Part shown: one piece after another, positions 34,387-38,623 of the stretch
Layout: the number at the start of each line of letters is the position of its first letter
Position numbering within the stretch: the first letter of the stretch is position 1
Assembly: GCA_958349535.1 (NCBI GenBank)
Contig: CATWDJ010000017.1
Coordinates: forward strand, 1 to 38,623
Length of the DNA stretch: 38,623 bases
Direction of reading: 5' to 3'
DNA from: Maccoyibacter sp900556645
Lineage (GTDB): Bacteria; Bacillota; Clostridia; Lachnospirales; Lachnospiraceae
Translations under genes and position numbers: made by a program
The notes under the pieces: generated by a model
What the model was told of the DNA's origin: nothing
What the model saw: only the letters and a program-made list of their open reading frames with translations
The model's database searches: none

Positions 34387-35422
34387 ATATACATTTATTG
34401 ATCTCTTTACAGGAGCTGGTGGATTATATAGAGGATTCAAAAATGCTGGAATGGAGCATTTGTTGTCTGTTGAAATTTGGAAACCAGCTATTGATACATT
34501 AAAGAGTAATTATCCAGATATAGAATTATATGAGGGTGATATAAGAAAACTTGATGCAGAAAAATTGCAGGAATATTTACAAGGAAGAGAATGTGATGTT
34601 TTAGTTGGAGGACCACCATGTCAAGGTTTTTCAACTATTGGGAAAAGACTCGAGAAAGATCCACGAAATGAATTAGTATTTGAGTTTATTCGTATAGTAA
34701 ATACAGTTAGACCCAAGTTTTTTATTATGGAAAATGTTAAAGGTCTTCTTTCTGCAAACAAGGGTATTATGAGGGAACTTATAATTGAAGAATTTGCCAA
34801 GATAGGTTACAAAAATACTATTTCTAGTGTCCTGTGTGCAGCAGATTATAATGTTCCACAGATGCGTCAAAGAGTTTTTTTCTTTGGTGTTAGAGATGAT
34901 ATTGATTTACCATCTGAATTGATTTTCCCGGAAGTTAGTGAAAATAAGGTGACTGTTGGCGATGCAATTATGGATTTAATGGGAAAAGAGAATGAAATTC
35001 CAAATCATATACCAATGAAACATAATGAAACCGTAACAAAAAGAATAGAATGTATTCCTGAAGGCGGAGGGATACCTAAAGAAGGATTACCTGAAGACGT
35101 TGCATATGGTTCTAGATCTGATTATGCCAACAATAAGCTAAAGAATTTTAGTCACGTCTACAAACGATTAGACCGCTCAAAGCAGGCAACAACTATGGTT
35201 CCAGGTCATAATGCGTTTCCACTTCATCCAGTTGCAAATAGAAGCTTAACCGTTAGAGAGGCGGCAAGAATACAGACTTTTCCAGATGATGTTGTATTTT
35301 CTGGAAGTCGTCAGGAACAATGTATTCAGGTGGGAAATGCGGTTCCTGTTAAGCTGGCTGAAGCATTGGCTAATAATACGATTAAATATTTGGAGATGAT
35401 AAACGATGGGAACAATTCATGA
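34367..35422 (+). CDS. DNA (cytosine-5) methyltransferase, second of two
   Basis: This 351-residue enzyme is clearly related to the preceding one: FTGAGGLYRGF, GGPPCQGFSTIG with catalytic Cys85, MENVKG, QMRQRVFFFG and QVGNAVPVKLAEA. Both also share a VPGHNAF(P) motif and REAARIQTFPDD. The target-recognition regions differ, so they probably methylate different sequences or the two strands of one asymmetric site. AAAGGGG is placed six bases before the ATG at 34367, inside the first gene. It overlaps the next gene by 17 bases. All of these overlaps point to one operon. Confidence 0.96.
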   Translation: MSTMNNKYTFIDLFTGAGGLYRGFKNAGMEHLLSVEIWKPAIDTLKSNYPDIELYEGDIRKLDAEKLQEYLQGRECDVLVGGPPCQGFSTIGKRLEKDPRNELVFEFIRIVNTVRPKFFIMENVKGLLSANKGIMRELIIEEFAKIGYKNTISSVLCAADYNVPQMRQRVFFFGVRDDIDLPSELIFPEVSENKVTVGDAIMDLMGKENEIPNHIPMKHNETVTKRIECIPEGGGIPKEGLPEDVAYGSRSDYANNKLKNFSHVYKRLDRSKQATTMVPGHNAFPLHPVANRSLTVREAARIQTFPDDVVFSGSRQEQCIQVGNAVPVKLAEALANNTIKYLEMINDGNNS

Positions 35423-36569
35423 TAATTTAGCAGCAATTTGTGGAGATGACATACTTACCAGGATGAGAGCGGGAGATTCCGACATTCAGCAGATTTTTTC
35501 AACAAAAATTATAAGAAGTGCAGATTGGGATTGGCCAAGACCTGATTATGTATGTATAGATGAAGAATTGAAATGTTCATATGCTTTGGAGTTTAAACCA
35601 CCTCATCAAAGTAAAAGAGAGTATATGACAGGATTGGGGCAGTCAATATCATATCTTCAAAAACACCTATATTCTGGATTAATTATACCAACGATAGCCG
35701 ATGATGGATTTAGAATTGCAGATTTTATAGCAGCATCATTAAAGGCTGAGGAATTTAAACAAGTTGGATTATCGTTATATAGCTATGATCCGTCAGATGT
35801 TTATTCCGGTGTTACATTATTAAGAGGAATTGAAGAAAAGAGAGATCCATCAAAGGTAAAGGCAATCGACATAGATAAGACGGAAACATTTTGGTGTTGG
35901 TGGAGAGATTGTAGCCAATATGAATTGCTTGATTTGTTGGAATTGGGATTTTTATATAATGATTGCGATGGAGATATTTACACGGAAAAAATATATCCAG
36001 AGTTTTATGAACGTTTAGTTACAAAGCGTACAAAACAATGGGAGGGAATACCAAGAACAAAGAAACGTTCTGATAAATCTTACAAAGCAGAAAAACAGAA
36101 TTATAAAATACCATTAACTCAATTAGAACTTTGGAATGAAGGACATTTAACAGATTTGGGATTTAAGATGTTGGAAATCGGGAAAAAATATGGGTCAAAT
36201 AGTGATGCTTTTATGAATGCGTTAGGGTATCTAATTTTGGTCAATGGAAAACATTTGGAATTAATCAAGTATTTTGAAATGTTTCAGAATGAAACAACAT
36301 CACCAATACCTGATAAATCAAAGGATTTCTTATTAGAAGTTGAGAATTATCTAACTACTAAGGGGTGTATTGGAAGTCGAAAACCGACGGCAATAACAAC
36401 TGATGCAAAAGCAACATATATCAGAGATGAAGCAAAGTTGTGGAATAAGTTTGATATATTGCAGAAAGCAACAAAAAGCGATTACTTTTTCAAAAATGAA
36501 GGTTATAAATTCGATTGGCATAAGATATCAGATATACTAATATCTGGAAGTCAATTGTTAAATGAATAA
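35406..36569 (+). CDS. Candidate restriction endonuclease subunit, PD-(D/E)XK type (R1)
   Basis: This is a 387-residue protein with no name I can give. Its N-terminal part holds a PD-(D/E)XK nuclease core: RPDY with Asp47, then ALEFK with Glu62 and Lys64, then GLGQSISYL with Gln79, and a hydrophobic strand GLIIP. These are the catalytic acid pair, lysine and the glutamine-helix of the fold. The remaining ~290 residues are unrecognised and may recognise DNA or join subunits. The gene overlaps the second methyltransferase by 17 bases. The restriction role follows from motif and context; biochemical activity is not shown. Confidence 0.8.
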   Translation: MGTIHDNLAAICGDDILTRMRAGDSDIQQIFSTKIIRSADWDWPRPDYVCIDEELKCSYALEFKPPHQSKREYMTGLGQSISYLQKHLYSGLIIPTIADDGFRIADFIAASLKAEEFKQVGLSLYSYDPSDVYSGVTLLRGIEEKRDPSKVKAIDIDKTETFWCWWRDCSQYELLDLLELGFLYNDCDGDIYTEKIYPEFYERLVTKRTKQWEGIPRTKKRSDKSYKAEKQNYKIPLTQLELWNEGHLTDLGFKMLEIGKKYGSNSDAFMNALGYLILVNGKHLELIKYFEMFQNETTSPIPDKSKDFLLEVENYLTTKGCIGSRKPTAITTDAKATYIRDEAKLWNKFDILQKATKSDYFFKNEGYKFDWHKISDILISGSQLLNE

Positions 36570-36719
36570 ATCAATGAAAAACAATCATGTATATGGCACA
36601 ATGATTGTGTGTACTCATTAAGGACTATATTTATGTGGAATATGCGCTTCCTATGGTATTGTTCCAATTATTCATAATAAGAATGTGTGAGTATGTTGAA
36701 AGATAGGAGGCTGATATTT

Positions 36720-38267
36720 ATGAGTCATGATACAGAAGCAGCATATGCATATGGTGAAATTGCAGGAGATATACAATCTAGAGCAGCTAGTTTTTTTGGT
36801 ACGATAGGTACAGGAGGAACATGGTCATTGAGTGCTGGTAGAGAAGGTAGTTCTTCTTGGCCTTTGGCAGATGGTGTTATTCAAGCTGTGAATAGTCGTT
36901 CAACAACGACTACGAATTACGATATAAATATTGCATTTGAGTACAAAAGACCAAACGAAGGATTACATGGGGTGTTAACTGCGATAGGACAGGCTTTTTC
37001 ATATATTGATAAAGGATATGATGCATCGGTTATCTGTATTCCTAAATCCTATTCTTCTCATAAAGCACCAGGGGCTCATGCAAAACAAGTTATAGAGACA
37101 AACACACCTGATGCACCAATTGCTATATATACATATGATACTCCTAATTTGTCTGCAATGAGACCATTTTCTGGAAAGTTAACTTGTGTTAGAGATATTG
37201 ACCTATCAGCATGTAGGAAACCAACAAGAGCAGCGGGAACTAAAGTCATAACACCAAGTATAACTACAGTTTGGGCTCATGTAAGAGAAGGAGAAAGCTA
37301 TCCAGATGCATTTTTTCGTTATTGCCAGTGTGTAAAAATATTATCATCGGTGGATGAGGATAAAAGGAAATATAAATTGAGCCCAGACTTGATTTCAGCG
37401 GTTAACAGAGTTAGTCCAGGAACTGATCCATTGTTATATCTTTCTAGTACAACGGGTGATTCAATGTTAGATAAGGCGTGGAGATATGTGTGGTATAACT
37501 TTTATTTTTGGAAAAATCTTAGACCGATATATAAAAGTGCAGGACCATATGTGGTTAATGATGTATCTACCAAAATTTTAAAGGACTCAAGAAATTATCA
37601 ACAACTATTTAGTGGAAGATCTGATTCAATCAAGGCAAAGTTGGTAGATAAATTGAATGGGTCATTCATTCCGAAAGGTGCAACTACACCATTGCCTCCA
37701 ATAGCAGTAAATGACGCGTGGGATGAATATGTAAAAAAGGTTCATGATACGGCACATAGTTATAGAGAAGTTATTGATTCAGGATTGGAACAATTGGGAT
37801 TAATTGATTCGGACGGATATTTAACTCATTATGGGTATGCATATGTAAATGCGTGTGAAAAAGCAAGAAGTGTGTATGATGAAAATCCTATGAATATTTT
37901 GAGAGCTATTACCCTACAATTAGGGCAGTATGAAGTTTTTTTATCTACTTTCTTTAAGTATTCAAATGATAGATTCAACACAAATTTTAATGATTTTACT
38001 AAGACAGTTGGGAAAAAAACACCTAAAATTGTTTTTGATAATGATCCATATTTAAAATGGATGCGTGGTATTTTTATTAGTCAGTTGCATATGTTGAAAA
38101 CATCAACTTTGCGTGCCGGAGGAACAAGACAGCCATTTCAAGCAGAGTTGGCATACTTAAAAAATTTAGGGTTGATTGATAATACGGTACCATTCAAAAT
38201 AGGAACGGGATTAAATATTAATTGGCCTCTTCTAGAGAGTAGTATGTTGTTATTTGAAAGTATATAA
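36720..38267 (+). CDS. Candidate restriction endonuclease subunit, PD-(D/E)XK type (R2)
   Basis: This 515-residue protein is unnamed but has the same N-terminal scheme as the preceding gene: WPLADG with Asp51, AFEYK with Glu74 and Lys76, AIGQAFSYI with Gln91 and the strand ASVICIPK. The distance from Asp to Glu is longer (22 against 14 residues between). Outside this core the two differ. ATG 36720 is preferred to an upstream start because AGGAGG at 36705-36710 is nine bases away. A 150-base gap with an 8-bp dyad (36581-36588 with 36601-36608) separates it from R1. A terminator follows. It is probably the partner subunit of R1. Confidence 0.78.
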   Translation: MSHDTEAAYAYGEIAGDIQSRAASFFGTIGTGGTWSLSAGREGSSSWPLADGVIQAVNSRSTTTTNYDINIAFEYKRPNEGLHGVLTAIGQAFSYIDKGYDASVICIPKSYSSHKAPGAHAKQVIETNTPDAPIAIYTYDTPNLSAMRPFSGKLTCVRDIDLSACRKPTRAAGTKVITPSITTVWAHVREGESYPDAFFRYCQCVKILSSVDEDKRKYKLSPDLISAVNRVSPGTDPLLYLSSTTGDSMLDKAWRYVWYNFYFWKNLRPIYKSAGPYVVNDVSTKILKDSRNYQQLFSGRSDSIKAKLVDKLNGSFIPKGATTPLPPIAVNDAWDEYVKKVHDTAHSYREVIDSGLEQLGLIDSDGYLTHYGYAYVNACEKARSVYDENPMNILRAITLQLGQYEVFLSTFFKYSNDRFNTNFNDFTKTVGKKTPKIVFDNDPYLKWMRGIFISQLHMLKTSTLRAGGTRQPFQAELAYLKNLGLIDNTVPFKIGTGLNINWPLLESSMLLFESI

Positions 38268-38280
38268 TAAATAACTTATT

Positions 38281-38321
38281 TATAAGAGCTAATCCTTGTG
38301 GAGGAGCTCTTATATTTTTTT
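38281..38321 (+). terminator. Rho-independent terminator after R2
   Basis: TATAAGAGCT at 38281-38290 pairs perfectly with AGCTCTTATA at 38305-38314 around a 14-base loop. A run of T follows. It closes the restriction-modification region. Confidence 0.85.
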
Positions 38322-38540
38322 CTAAAAACCGTAAGATTTCACCGCTTCCCAAAGCTACATATTAGGAGGCGGTGATTTTTCTGTTTTCTCCGTTTCTTTG
38401 CTCTCGCAGATTTGCCGTCTTCTAAAAATAAATAAAGCCTGATTACGTATAAAGGCTGGTATTTTATATCTGTAACCACAAGGTGAAGGATATGAGTTAC
38501 TAGGATAACTATGCCCTTTTCTGTAATCAGGCTGTTTTTG
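38322..38540. other. Non-coding stretch with inverted repeats
   Basis: No convincing gene is seen. TCACCGC at 38339-38345 pairs with GCGGTGA at 38369-38375, followed by five T, a possible small terminator. AGCCTGATTAC at 38436-38446 is the exact reverse complement of GTAATCAGGCT at 38523-38533, 76 bases apart, with T-rich flanks. Short open frames on the - strand lack ribosome binding sites and known motifs. Confidence 0.5.
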
Positions 38541-38623
38541 AGTATTCCGGCTCCCATTGAGCCACCTATCCGGAGTTTGAGAGCCACCATTCCGGCAGCA
38601 TAGAGCCACTATTCCGGCGGTTG
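38541..38623. repeat. 22-bp direct repeats, probable end of an IS21-like element
   Basis: Three copies of GAGCCAC(C/T)(A/T)TTCCGG-like sequence start at 38559, 38581 and 38603, an exact 22-base period. A half copy, TATTCCGG, ends at 38550. Multiple terminal repeats of this kind, with TGGCTC and CCGGAATA on the other strand, are typical of IS21-family ends. The transposase genes would lie beyond the right edge of the window and are not visible. Confidence 0.55.

Noticed and set aside
38339..38609. Two overlapping open frames on the - strand, 83 and 84 codons
   Set aside because: No ribosome binding site, no recognisable motifs, composition dominated by inverted and direct repeats of an insertion-sequence end.

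Overview
This window looks like a chromosome segment of a Gram-positive anaerobe of the class Clostridia, most likely the family Lachnospiraceae. The grounds are strong AGGAGG-type ribosome binding sites, moderately low G+C, and gene families typical of that group: DUF1836, a YerC/TrpR-like regulator next to pcrA, an LXG type VIIb secretion effector locus, and RlmD with a C-terminal extension. No rRNA, tRNA or CRISPR array was recognised.

Bases 1-9671 are a potassium-homeostasis block on the + strand. The order is kdpA (5' end outside the window), kdpB, kdpC, a TrkH/KtrB channel, a TrkA/KtrA regulatory subunit, a small membrane ORF, the sensor kinase kdpD and the response regulator kdpE. The block thus places an ATP-driven high-affinity pump, a channel-type transporter and their likely sensor system together. 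Bases 9676-19391 are ordinary chromosome: a membrane protein, a SAM methyltransferase, hslO, nadE, a PAP2-family membrane protein, an L,D-transpeptidase, an aminotransferase and hisC.

Bases 19424-25116 are on the - strand. Reading with transcription from 25116 downward: a strong promoter, two small helper proteins (Lap1/Lap2 type), an LXG toxin, and a tandem array of three related multi-pass membrane proteins, probably immunity proteins. A broken toxin tail and a fourth immunity-gene fragment lie in the array. A lone solute-binding lipoprotein follows, whose ribosome binding site is paired in a 12-bp hairpin. Bases 25197-31513 return to core genes: a PHP hydrolase, a DUF1836 protein, yerC, pcrA, a small acidic membrane protein and rlmD.

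From about 31216 to the end the composition becomes more A+T-rich and the content is accessory. RlmD carries a C-terminal extension of the sort I associate with mobile elements. Then come an HNH protein, a possible ADP-ribosyltransferase-like protein and a compact restriction-modification system: a Cro/C-type regulator, two different 5-methylcytosine methyltransferases and two different PD-(D/E)XK nuclease candidates. Two methyltransferases with two nuclease subunits suggests recognition of an asymmetric site, with each methyltransferase protecting one strand and each nuclease cutting one strand. The window closes in 22-bp direct repeats that look like the end of an IS21-type insertion sequence.

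The two parts most worth pursuing are the two-by-two restriction-modification system (33063-38267) and the toxin/immunity array (20522-24366).
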